Origin: Pezicula radicicola
Taxonomy: Eukaryota > Ascomycota > Leotiomycetes > Helotiales > Dermateaceae
NCBI GenBank assembly: GCA_003008705.1
Contig: PDUO01000011.1
Span: 177,956-241,955 of the forward strand
Direction of reading: 5' to 3'
Length of the DNA: 64,000 nt
This document shows positions 45,026 through 54,911 of the stretch, piece by piece. Both the position numbers and the translations under genes were made by a program. The notes under the pieces were generated by a model, which made no database searches, was not told the origin of the DNA, and saw nothing but the letters and a program-made list of their open reading frames with translations. Each line of letters starts with the position of its first letter. Position 1 is the stretch's first letter.

Positions 45026-46465
45026 ATGTATCTCAACAGCTTCCTCCGTGTAGGAAGCTCGAGATGCTCCGCAAGATTCAACCATAGCTTCCGTAAGTAT
45101 TTCCCTACCTTACTTAGCTTGCCTACCAGGTTCAGCTGTCTTCAACCGCTCATACTCTTTCCTCTAGTGGTAGCTCCCAGAACTTCCCCACTCTCGAGCA
45201 CAGCTATCCTCCAAGCAGCAATAACGACTACCCCGCCATATAAACGACACAATAGACCATCTTCAACAATGGCAACAATCAAATCCGCGGATCTCAAGGG
45301 CCTCAATGGCACAACGGGCCTTCCGCCCGCTCAAGAAACTCATAAGGTCAATGCATGGTCCGGACCTGGTCAAGCAGCATTCGATTTCCGTAGCGATGTT
45401 GTAACAACACCAACAGCATCTATGCTCACTGCCATCCAAAACACAACCTTACTCGACGATGTCTTTGTCGAAGATCCTACCACGAACTCCCTCGAAGCAT
45501 ACCTGGCTGAGATTACACACCACGAAGCTGCCATATTTGTTACATCGGGCACAATGGGAAACCAGATAGCTCTACGCTCTCATTTGACTCAGCCACCCTA
45601 CTCCGTTTTGTGCGACTATCGGGCACACATCCTGGAATGGGAAGCTGGAGGAGTTGCAGCACTGTGCGGTGCCTTGGTCAGAGGTGTTGTTCCTAGTAAC
45701 GGAGTATACTTGACGCTGGAGGATGTCAAAAAGAACGTTGTAATTTCCGACGATGTTCATTGCGCTCCAACCCGGGTCATTAGTCTTGAGAACACATTGG
45801 GTGGAACCATCATGCCCTTGGCAGAAGTACGCAGGATCTCTACCTTTGCAAAAGAGCACGATATCAGACTGCATTTAGATGGGGCAAGAATCTGGGAAGC
45901 AGTCGTTGCAGGTGCGGGTAGTCTACCAGAATACACAAGTGAGTTTGATAGCGTCAGTTTATGTTTCTCAAAGGGCCTAGGTGCACCAGTCGGAAGTATG
46001 TTGGTGGGAAAGAAGAAGTTTATCAAGCATGCTAGGTGGGTGCGCAAGAGTATTGGGGGTGGCCTGAGACAACCTGGAGTCGTCACTGCAGCTGCGAGAG
46101 TTGCTGTTGACGAAACATTTGGCAAGGGCCCAAATGGCGAAGGTGGAAAGTTGAAGCAGAGCCATGCCACAGCAAAAAAGATTGCTGGACTCTGGACAGG
46201 CCTAGGTGGCAAGTTGGACAAACCAACTGAGACGAACATGGTGTGGTTTGATCTAGAGGATGCCGGAATTAGTGATGAAGATTTTGCCAAACTGGGCCAA
46301 GAGAAAGGACTCAGAGTTCTGGGGGGACGCCTAGTGGTACACTACCAAATCAGCGACGAAGCAGTTGCAAAGCTTGAGGAAGTGATGAAGGAAGTTTTGG
46401 AGAGAAAGGCATCGCATACGAACGTGTCAAGTACTAAGAGAGTCGGCGAGAAGACTTATGGATGA
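45026..46465 (+). CDS. gly1: L-threonine aldolase (PLP-dependent, low-specificity type)
   Basis: An intronless frame of up to 479 aa. The enzyme splits L-threonine (and allo-threonine) to glycine and acetaldehyde. Family marks: FDFRSDVVTTPTASML, EDPTTNSLEAYLAEI, FVTSGTMGNQIALRSH, LENTLGGTIMPLAEV, LHLDGARIWEA (PLP-contacting Asp) and SLCFSKGLGAPVGSMLVG, whose Lys should bind PLP. The C-terminal small domain follows. Two starts are possible. The ATG at 45269 (MATIKSADLKG) gives 398 aa, the usual cytosolic length. The ATG at 45026 adds 81 residues rich in Arg, Ser and Leu that resemble a mitochondrial presequence, but could be translated leader. I cannot decide between them. Confidence 0.9.
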   Translation: MYLNSFLRVGSSRCSARFNHSFRKYFPTLLSLPTRFSCLQPLILFPLVVAPRTSPLSSTAILQAAITTTPPYKRHNRPSSTMATIKSADLKGLNGTTGLPPAQETHKVNAWSGPGQAAFDFRSDVVTTPTASMLTAIQNTTLLDDVFVEDPTTNSLEAYLAEITHHEAAIFVTSGTMGNQIALRSHLTQPPYSVLCDYRAHILEWEAGGVAALCGALVRGVVPSNGVYLTLEDVKKNVVISDDVHCAPTRVISLENTLGGTIMPLAEVRRISTFAKEHDIRLHLDGARIWEAVVAGAGSLPEYTSEFDSVSLCFSKGLGAPVGSMLVGKKKFIKHARWVRKSIGGGLRQPGVVTAAARVAVDETFGKGPNGEGGKLKQSHATAKKIAGLWTGLGGKLDKPTETNMVWFDLEDAGISDEDFAKLGQEKGLRVLGGRLVVHYQISDEAVAKLEEVMKEVLERKASHTNVSSTKRVGEKTYG

Positions 46466-46658
46466 GCCCTCTAACACCTCCCTCGTGCCCATTATTGCTT
46501 TTGATTTGCTTTTTGCCAGTCGTTCAAGAGTCGGGCCTGGGTTTTAACAGCCAGAGACCTGCAGGTAGGCGGCCTGATGTCGTTGCTCTAAGTATATCTT
46601 TTTAGACCTGAGAACATGTCTTCAGATAGAATACAAATTCTTATCAACATGTCATATC

Positions 46659-48246
46659 TTAACCGACCGTCTCAAAGAACAGTTCCATATATCTCTGGCC
46701 AACACCGCCCTGTAGCAATCGAAACCAGCCATTATTATGATGATCGTCTCGATCACTACTAACTTCAATCCCAATCACTAAACGATCACCCGAAGTACCA
46801 AACTGAAGCTTCTCCTTCTGAACAATCTCATCAGCATCCGGAGTCCTGTCTTTTGTTAAAGACTTCCACTTCGGTATTCAAAGATCTGAATAAGGATGGT
46901 TCTGTTATCCCACTCCAGAAGTCGGTAATCTGACCTGGATACATCTTTGTATTCCTATACGCACCATGCATGAGTTTGAGATTGTAATGGAGTTTAGATA
47001 CTGCAACTATGGCCAGGAGCTGAAACAGTGTTCTCCGCATTTCAATGGGTCTGAAGTCTTTTTCTAACAAACCAAACTCATTCTTCCACTCCCTCAATCT
47101 CTCTTCCCAATTACCATCCGAAACCTCAATATCCTCCAACCTCCTCTCAAGACCCAAAACCTTATTCAACAAATCTTGAACTTCTTTGACACGTTTTGTA
47201 GATCTAGCTTTCATTTCTAAAACCAGAAGATCTGAATACCCATTTGCAAGGTTGGTATGAATTTTCCATCTCATGCTAGGCCGTGGAATTTCATCTAGAA
47301 TCAAAGAATAGTGTTTTAGGATTGTGATATATGGTTCTAGTCTTGACATTTCTTTCCATTCTGAGAAAATAGTCGTTATATCATCGAGTTTTGGTACGAC
47401 TTTTATATCCGTAAACTGAGATCCAGTCAGAGCAAATTCGATTCGTATATCCGTACCTGATTTCTTTAAGCTCTCTTTTAAAGAACTCAAGGTTTTTGTG
47501 TCGAATAGGGAATTGTAATTTTTGGTGAAAGTCTTAGCTAAATTTGAGATTTGGCGTGTATCTGAACTGGTGTGTTTTAACAGGGTGTAGAATTCTGAAT
47601 GAGAGATTTGTCCTGCGATGAAATGGGTACCGTATCTCGTTAGGAATTCATCCACTCCATCTTTCTTAAGACAAACAGTTGCTTTCTCCGTGAGTTGTAT
47701 GGACGTATCAAAGAGTTGTGGAGTGGTAATTATGGTACATCGAATAATCGACGCAATATTCCTCGGATTACACTCGATATCTTTCAAAAACTTTATAGCA
47801 GGTAAAACACTTATAATCGAAATTGAAGTTGAAGTATCCATGAATTTATCTATCGCTTTTTTGAAATCTGAAGGGCTTTGAATGAATTGATGTTGGAATT
47901 CCATTCTTGAGATTGAGGGTGAGGGTGTCTCTTTAGAGGAGTTTTAGAGGTTACTTTTGTCTTGGAGAGGTTTGAAGGGCGAGATTGTTAGTTGCTTTTC
48001 TTGTGCAACGTAGCCATCGCCTAGGTTCATGCTAAGCACGGTAGGCATCTCTTTAGTTGTCGATGCAAGGACTAGTTATTTTGATGGTGCTTGAGGCGAC
48101 AACGATTTTTTCGGATTTCTTGAGGATATATCTGGAGGTTTGAGATTTAGTTCTGTTGATGAAGGGTGGCGTTGCTCCACGTCATTATTAGGCACAGGCG
48201 ACATTGCAGTAGATTGATTTAAGCGAGCAAAGTCATCCAAAACAGT
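46659..48246 (-). pseudogene. MACPF-like protein gene, disrupted
   Basis: The main open part (47904-46831, 357 aa) carries EFLTRYGTHFIAGQISHSEF, which resembles the Y-G-T-H-F/Y signature of MACPF-like domains, followed by a helical second half (WKEMSRLEPYITIL, VQDLLNKVLGLERRLEDIE). Lesions: the same frame continues upstream of the apparent start through VAQEKQLTISPFKPLQDKSN and MSPVPNNDVEQRH, interrupted by TAA at 47944-47946 and 48076-48078. At the 3' end a frameshift near 46870-46885 separates the body from a coding-like tail (SLTKDRTPDADEIVQKEK ... GWFRLLQGGVGQRYMELFF, stop 46659-46661). MACPF proteins often form membrane pores, but fungal MACPF-like proteins are mostly uncharacterised and this one is weakly matched. 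It could instead be an unrelated family with a chance YGTH motif. Confidence 0.5.
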
Positions 48247-48512
48247 ACGTTAGAATTCGCAATGCACGCCCTGTTGACTTTACAACTTCTGTTACCACTA
48301 TACAAAACTCTCTATTAAACCCACAGGCTTAGGTGCTCTAGCGAGCCACACAAATTTGTATTATGGGCTGGCTCCATTAACACGTGCAAAATACAATGTG
48401 GTACATGAGGCAAATGGGATAGAAGATCACGCAGCTACAAATTATACCTCTTCTGAGGCTGTTTTTACGCTACTATCGCACATTATACGAGCCCCTCGCG
48501 CTCTCATCCCTT

Positions 48513-51031
48513 TTAAAGCCCTTCGTCATTGTCTTGACCCTCTACCAAGATCACTACATTGACGCAAGCTGCATATGCTTCTCTTATGGCACAGGACATG
48601 CTGAAATGGGTTAGTTGACTCAGGCTAGAATCATGAGGAAGGTTTGACATACCAAGTCCTTTCAACATCCGCAACAACGGCACTCAAGCCCCAATGACTG
48701 CACCAGGCCCGCGCAAGAACCTCATTATCTTTTACTCCAAAACTTTCAATGACCAATACTTTCTCCTCATCATCCGCTGACTTTATAGGATCTACTGGAG
48801 TAGGGCTCGTGTCAGATTGGCTTGCTGCTACACTGGGGTTGGAACTTCCATATAGACCACCCCAATCTTTGATTGTGAGGATTTCGTCGGCGCGAGCTGC
48901 TTTGTAAACGTAATCGAAGAATATTGGATGCGGTCCACGTGAGCAAGGGTAGGCGTTAATAAATGAAACATCATAAGAGAGACGAAGAGGCCAAGAGCGG
49001 CCATCAATGGCAAATTGAATAGCAGCGTCGAAGAGAACTGGGCGGTCTTTGCTTTGTGGACTGGGAGCGGGAGTTGGATTTCGGGAAGGTGAAACTGGTT
49101 TTAGTGCCAACTTCTCTATGCGTACGGTGTCGACTATATCATCTGCATCTGGTAGGAGGAGCTGGTATTCGGCTACGGGATAAGTGTCTGACGGTGGACC
49201 AAGCGGATCAGAGCGTATCGTCATACTATCTACGTCACCTATTGAGAGGTGTTGTTTTGGCTGTCGTTGACGTATTCTTGCAATTTGTACTCTTTCGAGA
49301 TCCGGAGCTGGTCTTGCAGGCCCGATCCAACCACCAATTTCTTGACAAGTAGGTCCCAGAACCTTGCCGATGATGGAAGTCGAAGACCAATACGTGGTGG
49401 ATTTGTATTGAAAGCCTGTGTTTGGATGCATATGAGTTAAAGCTGCTAAAGAGTTGGCTCCCACATCCCCATCGCAATCAATAAGAGAATTCATGAGCAA
49501 CCATGGGAGTGTCGGCCCTGGAAGTATCATGCCGGTAAAGAATGACATAGTATCCGAACTACGATCCTCTAACGGCTTAGCATCAGGATCCCTATCTTTC
49601 AGGACGTTGTCAACCAAGACGAGGTTGGGCCATTTCATTGCTCTAGCAAATTTCCGTAGAGCTTTGACCTGGGCTTTCTTCTCCCGAAGGTGGAACTTGA
49701 CTGAGAATGTGGTCAGCTTCGATTACAAACCGCGACTTTATCAACTGGAGCTGATTCAATGATTGAGAGCTGCACTATGACTTTAGTGGCCTGTAACTAC
49801 CTCAATGACCAAAAGGACGATGAAAAAGTGACCAATGATAAAGGGGGAAAACACTGAAAGCGTGTGCACTCACTCTGCTCAGGATCACCACCAGTTTTGA
49901 ACCTTTCGATTGACATACACTCGCGCCATTTACGAGCTAGGACTAGATCCCATGCAATGCAGGGTGGCAATTGCGCCAGCAGCTTGCTTTTTGGTATATC
50001 CGCGTGGTGTTTCGAGTGTATTCTGAGGTCGAGCTCTGTACTCAAAAGTAACTGATGAAAGAAGGTCTTGTACCGTCCGTGATCAGTGTACGTAGCACTT
50101 GCAAAGAATTTAGCAACTACTTGGTTCTCTGGCCTGCTGAAGTCGATCCATTCGGGTCTTGATAAGACAACAATCAAGTCCGCGATCTGCTTCTCCATAC
50201 CCTTATGGGGGTCAAGATATCGATCTGGGTCCCGCAAAAGGGTTTTGTAGAGGTTTTTATACATTAGATCCTCATAGTCCTCCTCGAAACCAGCTTCAAG
50301 GTAGATCAATCTATCCAGAATGGTTGAGAGTTCCACATCACGAGGCTTTACCCCAGGATCTCTGAGCTCCAAGGCCGGGCTTGGTTTCCCCGAAAGACTT
50401 ACCCAATGGTTTAATGTGACTGTTCCAGGCCTACTCCCATAGCAAAATGTTAAGCTGGGAGTTTCGAGAGTATCCCATGGGTGCTTGGCAACTCCTGATC
50501 CAGATATTCGAAAAGAAGAGGCAGCAAACGCCTGGCAATATGGTGCAGCGCGATCATCATCGGGCTGCCCTGTACCCTCGCAAGTTGCGTAGAACAGATA
50601 GTACTCCTCAGATGTGTGAGGGATCGCATGTTTGAAGCCTTTGAAGACCGGGGCTCCAACAGCGATCAGTTCCATCGCCTTGCCCTGGGACAGGTTGTCT
50701 TCGGTTGAGATGCCTGGAGGAGGCCATGTCGTTAACCCAAGTGGTGCTGGAGACTCGCGAGGAGGAGAATAGATGGACGTTGATCTTCTTGGGTTAGCGC
50801 TGGATGGTGGAGATTGTGATCTTTCTGCTCGTCTTCGTGGCGACCCTACAGAGTGCGGATGGTCGTCTCTTCGTCGCCGTCGAGGGCGGTCGGGGTCCTA
50901 AGGGATGATTATCAGCCAGGAAAGGGAGACTTTGGTGGGCGCATCTTTACGTGTCTTGAACCCCTGGAGGATTTGTCAGAGGTGCTTTTGCTACGGAATA
51001 GGCCGAGGAGCTTCTTCTTTGCTTCGCTCAT
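48513..51031 (-). CDS. Conserved-looking 746-aa protein of unknown function
   Basis: Four exons: 51031-50951, 50897-49874, 49700-48653 and 48600-48513, all in frame, with introns of 53, 173 and 52 nt. The start MSEAKKKLLGLFRSKSTSDK leads into an Arg/Ser/Pro-rich tail (RPRRRRRDDHPHSVGSPRRR) of about 85 residues. The next 280 residues are mixed alpha/beta, with a helical part around EKQIADLIVVLSRPEWIDFS and CIAWDLVLARKWRECMS. The C-terminal half includes MILPGPTLPWLLMNSLIDCD, GWIGPARPAPDLERVQIARI and LRLSYDVSFINAYPCSRGPH, then FFDYVYKA. There are no transmembrane segments, signal peptide or catalytic motifs I recognise. Intron 2 is longer than average but has good signals. Clean splicing and constant frame argue it is a live gene; I cannot assign a role. 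Confidence 0.7.
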
Positions 51032-51670
51032 GGCGATGGCGGTTGTGCACGCACTTCAGATCCGCGTCGCGGCATTTGTTGGTGGGGTTGGTCGCTACGA
51101 GGCTGAGAAGGCGCCGAAGTCTCGATACCGGTGATGGATCTTTATGCAAAGCTGTTAGAGGCCCAAAAGCGGGTCGTGCATTATTGTAGTGATGATGTTA
51201 TCTAGATGGTTGGTGCAGATTGGGCATTTTCCAAGAGTAGTTGGCATACTTCCTCCACTGGCTTCTGCGTGTGATGTGGCGCTTTGTCGTCCTTCCTCTG
51301 ATGCGACGAGCGAGAGAGATCAGACGAGGAGACTGCGGGATGTAGCCTCGCCAGCGGGGTGGGGGGAAAGGTTCAGGGGGTCTGCGAGCGTCGACAGGGG
51401 ACTCAATTCATGATTTTACTGCACTTCAAATTGTATTGCATTCAGTTTGCATCCTCCCACTTCACTGGTACTCAGCATTTTACATTTCGAATGTTCATCT
51501 CCTGTCTTTTACACGGCGTGATTCCATACGCACTGCTACATCTTAGCTAAGACTTTGATACAAAACCTTAATGTACAAAGCACTTCATATTCTTTTTTTT
51601 TTTTTTGGTTGTGCCACAAGTGTGACGTTCGACTAGTTACTAACCATCTCTCTGCGACTCTATCTCATGG
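51032..51670. other. Intergenic, no supported gene
   Basis: About 640 bases between the start of the unknown gene and the VTC stop, both on the minus strand. It includes a T-run at about 51589-51606 and the VTC 3' untranslated region. Confidence 0.4.
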
Positions 51671-54089
51671 TCACATGAGCTCAACCTTCCATGACTCGGC
51701 AAATGCTGCGTCTGTATTTGACAAAGTCGAGTTCGTTTCATGGTCGTCCAACTTTGAAATCGCTGCTTGATACTAGGAAAATGTTAGCTAGATGAAAGCT
51801 CAAGCACATGGGGATGTACAACTTACAGAAAATATAAAATTAAGAATTAGGGCAATCATCAAAGCAAAACTAACCACGATGGGCCCAACCATGTTGTCAA
51901 AGTCCTTGCCACTCCGTGCCACAATCATGTTTCTGCGAGTGAAATGCATGTAGTAGCCCCATAGACCAGCAAAGATAGCGATGACAATGTAAGCAATACC
52001 CATAAACTCAGCAACAATGTTCTCTCCTGCCGCTGTGTACAGACCGACAGCAAGTCCACCAAGCAAGATACAGATATGCTGCCACTTCAAGAATGTTCTT
52101 TCATTGGCAAGCCAGACCTTGGGCTCGACCTGTAACGGGCCAGAGTCCTTGATGAGCTCTCCTGGCTTGGTAACACCTGGGGGCAACTGCACATTTTTTC
52201 CTGCTCGCCGTGACTGCGCATATCTCGAGAAAGACGGGAAGACAGACGATATGGTTCCGTAGCCGCCTATGCGGCTAGAGTCCCCGCCATTGACTTCATC
52301 ATCTTTACGCCTTTTGCCCTTCCCATTCGCAGCACGGGAACTTCTTTCCGCTTGCGCTTCTTCCGCAGCCATCCGCTCGGCCATGTATGACTTGCCCAGT
52401 GGTGAGCTGACAGCTGGCTTGAAACTATGGCTACGTCTGGATGTCCCGAGCAGACTACCAACAACCTCTTCATCATGAGCATTCTGCGCCTTTCTCTGCT
52501 CCTCTTCCTCAAAAGCAGTTTGCGGGTCCTTGCGAATATCTGTCTCGAGATCGCTCAGCCAGAAGGGCAAATTGTTGACGTGGTCCTCAAACAGCGACGC
52601 CACACCGTGGACAAATTTTGAGAATCGAGGTGCCTTGTGGACGAGATGTGAGGCCATTAGATCTTCAACCCACTGTGGATATTTCTTACCCCCCTCCTCC
52701 TCTTTAACCTTAATCTCTAAGACTGCAAAGGGGAACCTGGAAATCTCGCCTTGATTAACATTCGGGAACGGATATACAGATTTGCTATTATCAATGTCGT
52801 GTCTGTGCCATTGTGCTGGGTCTCGGCATGGTCGGTCAATATCGAGAGAATCCTCACGGATAAATGCCAATGAGGTGTCGAGAGATATTCTGACTTTATC
52901 ATCGGCCGGCTTCTGGAATGCAGTGCGGGTGTAGTTAGCTCGGAGAACAGGCTGTAGGTCCTTTTCAAGAATTAACTTTTGAATGGCGTCAACCGTAGCC
53001 TTGAATTCCTCGATCTTCGCTGCGGGCTGATGTTGGCGTTCCATCTTTGCCACAGACTTCTCCATCTTGTAGTCCCCTTTGATGAATGGTTGGATATACT
53101 TCTCCTTGATTGGAAAACGTTTCTCCTCGTTACTGCCATTAACGTGAATGGTTTTCAGCTCCAAGAACAGTTCTGGGTCTTTGTCAAGTTCTCCATACCA
53201 TCTCGCTCTCACTGATGAGGCATCGACTTGGCGGTCGACCTTCTGACTATATAAAGAAAATTGTTGGTTATCAAAGTAGAGGGAGTTCAAGGTAGGATCG
53301 CTGGGCGCCTCAAGGTTTTTGGCAGACTGTTGACTATATACAAGGACTGGGAGCCGCCTAAGTATATACGTTTTAACTTCGAGGAGATTATCAGGATGAA
53401 TCCAGACTATAGACATGTTAGCTTGGTGATACACCTATTGATGAATGCGACCTGCATTTGTATGCTGTATACTTCTCTCCATTTTGGGTCTGCGATTCCA
53501 TTTCCGAAGTGGAAGCGACTGCTGCCTCGGGGGGTTCATCAAGCTGCTGGCGGACGGCAAAGTACATCATGGACAGTTTGTTGAGTAGTGGAGTATAGAC
53601 TTGTTCGGAATTGAAAGGTCGTTTGGATAGACTCATCTGTAACATAGGCCGCATCTTGTAATTGTTCCCTCTTTTCCGGTCATGTTTCTTGACAATCTTC
53701 AAGAAGCCAGTGTAGTTGATATTGCTATATTTCTTCAAATCCTTGGTCTCGGTGCTGATGGAATCAAGCTCTTTCTCAATCTCTTTGAACCTGGCACTGG
53801 TTATATCACCCTTCACAACACCTTCTTCGGGAGCAAGATCGCGCAGCTGCTCCCCAGCCTTCTGCGCACGTTCTTCCAAGGCCTTGAAAGTCGCTGCTTG
53901 GAAGGTTGCAACCTTTTCCAATTGTACATTCAGAATCTCCTCGGAAAACCTGGTCTCGTCCTCCTCGGTCCATGGCGTATCGTCGTCGGGCGCATCCTCC
54001 CGCAATATGCTCTTGAGCTTTGCATAGTCGATGTATTGATCCTTCCACGTGGGATTGACAGAATTGCGCAGCGTCTTTCCAAAACGCAT
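51671..54089 (-). CDS. Vacuolar transporter chaperone subunit, VTC2/VTC3-like (SPX-VTC-TM)
   Basis: Exons 54089-53456, 53406-51827 and 51772-51671 give 771 aa. The VTC complex in the vacuole membrane makes polyphosphate from ATP and moves it into the lumen; SPX domains sense inositol pyrophosphates. N-terminal SPX: MRFGKTLRNSVNPTWKDQYI, KYSNINYTGFLKIVKKHDRK. Central tunnel domain: WIHPDNLLEVKTYIL, VRARWYGELDKDPELFLELK, IKEKYIQPFIKGDYKMEKSV, AVLEIKVKEEEGGKKYPQWV, SHLVHKAPRFSKFVHGVASL. After a ~180-aa polar linker come three membrane helices (HICILLGGLAVGLYTA, AYIVIAIFAGLWGYYM, VVSFALMIALILNFIF). The long linker and sequence suggest VTC2/3 rather than catalytic VTC4. The first junction is odd: the frame needs a GC donor (T|GCAGGT, intron 53407-53455) because the nearby GT does not keep frame. 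MRFGKT is the natural start; upstream frame is leader. Confidence 0.82.
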
Positions 54090-54911
54090 GTTGAGGCTCG
54101 CAGCTGTGGTATGAGGTTCTAGCCGGACCGAAGCTACTGGTTTGACCTGGAATGGAAATTTCGCACTAATGACAGCAGATCGTAGATAGGTAGGATTTGG
54201 CTTGGAATTGACAACGGGGTAACACTGAACACCCAAGATGAACCTTAGATAGCACAGAATCACAGGCCAATGCCGATTGAGCAATTAGTATTATTATTGT
54301 CGACGAAAACAAATAAAATTTGTTGCTGTGATGGTGTTCGTTGGTATGGCAAACACCGTACTACCGTCCCTCATTCTCTGCTCCACACTTTCTGCGCCGG
54401 GAGTCCACTCGACGCCTAGCCTTGTCCTAGTTCATCGACGAGCACATGCTCGCAAACTCTCTTTTGATTGGCTTGTTTACATAATCCTAATATTCTTTTC
54501 CACACACCGTCATGATGATATATGAACACCATCGATCCTGCTCGCTTAGTACCGAGGGTAGGGTAGGGTAGGTCGCTTATGGAGGTGCAGTTCACGGTCG
54601 TGCTTTAGAAGTCACTTTTCTACGAGGCACCTTCTCGGTAAACTAGTAAACTAACTATGTACTGTGCTAAGTCTCCTGATCTATGTACAATGAAGGACTA
54701 GAAATATCGCCATTGCAACTCCGGATTTTCGCTGGTATCGTAAAACATATCAAGCACCAAACGCAAACCCCGAATTGTATTCTCCTTTGAAAAGCATATG
54801 TATGTATGCCTTCCTTTGATTGTTGAAAAACATGGGAAGCATTATTTCCCATTCAGCCAATTGCTCTCTCCACTAAACTTGGCATGCTTCTCGTCAATAA
54901 TTCCATGACAT
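54090..54911. other. Intergenic, no supported gene
   Basis: About 820 bases between the VTC start and the glutamate synthase stop. It should hold the VTC promoter and the glutamate synthase 3' untranslated region. A GGGTAGGGTAGGGTAGG run occurs near 54557-54572; it is short and not a telomere. Confidence 0.4.

Noticed and set aside
54555..54575. GGGTAGG repeats as telomere-like DNA
   Set aside because: Only three units, the wrong motif for fungal TTAGGG arrays, and inside a gene-dense region.
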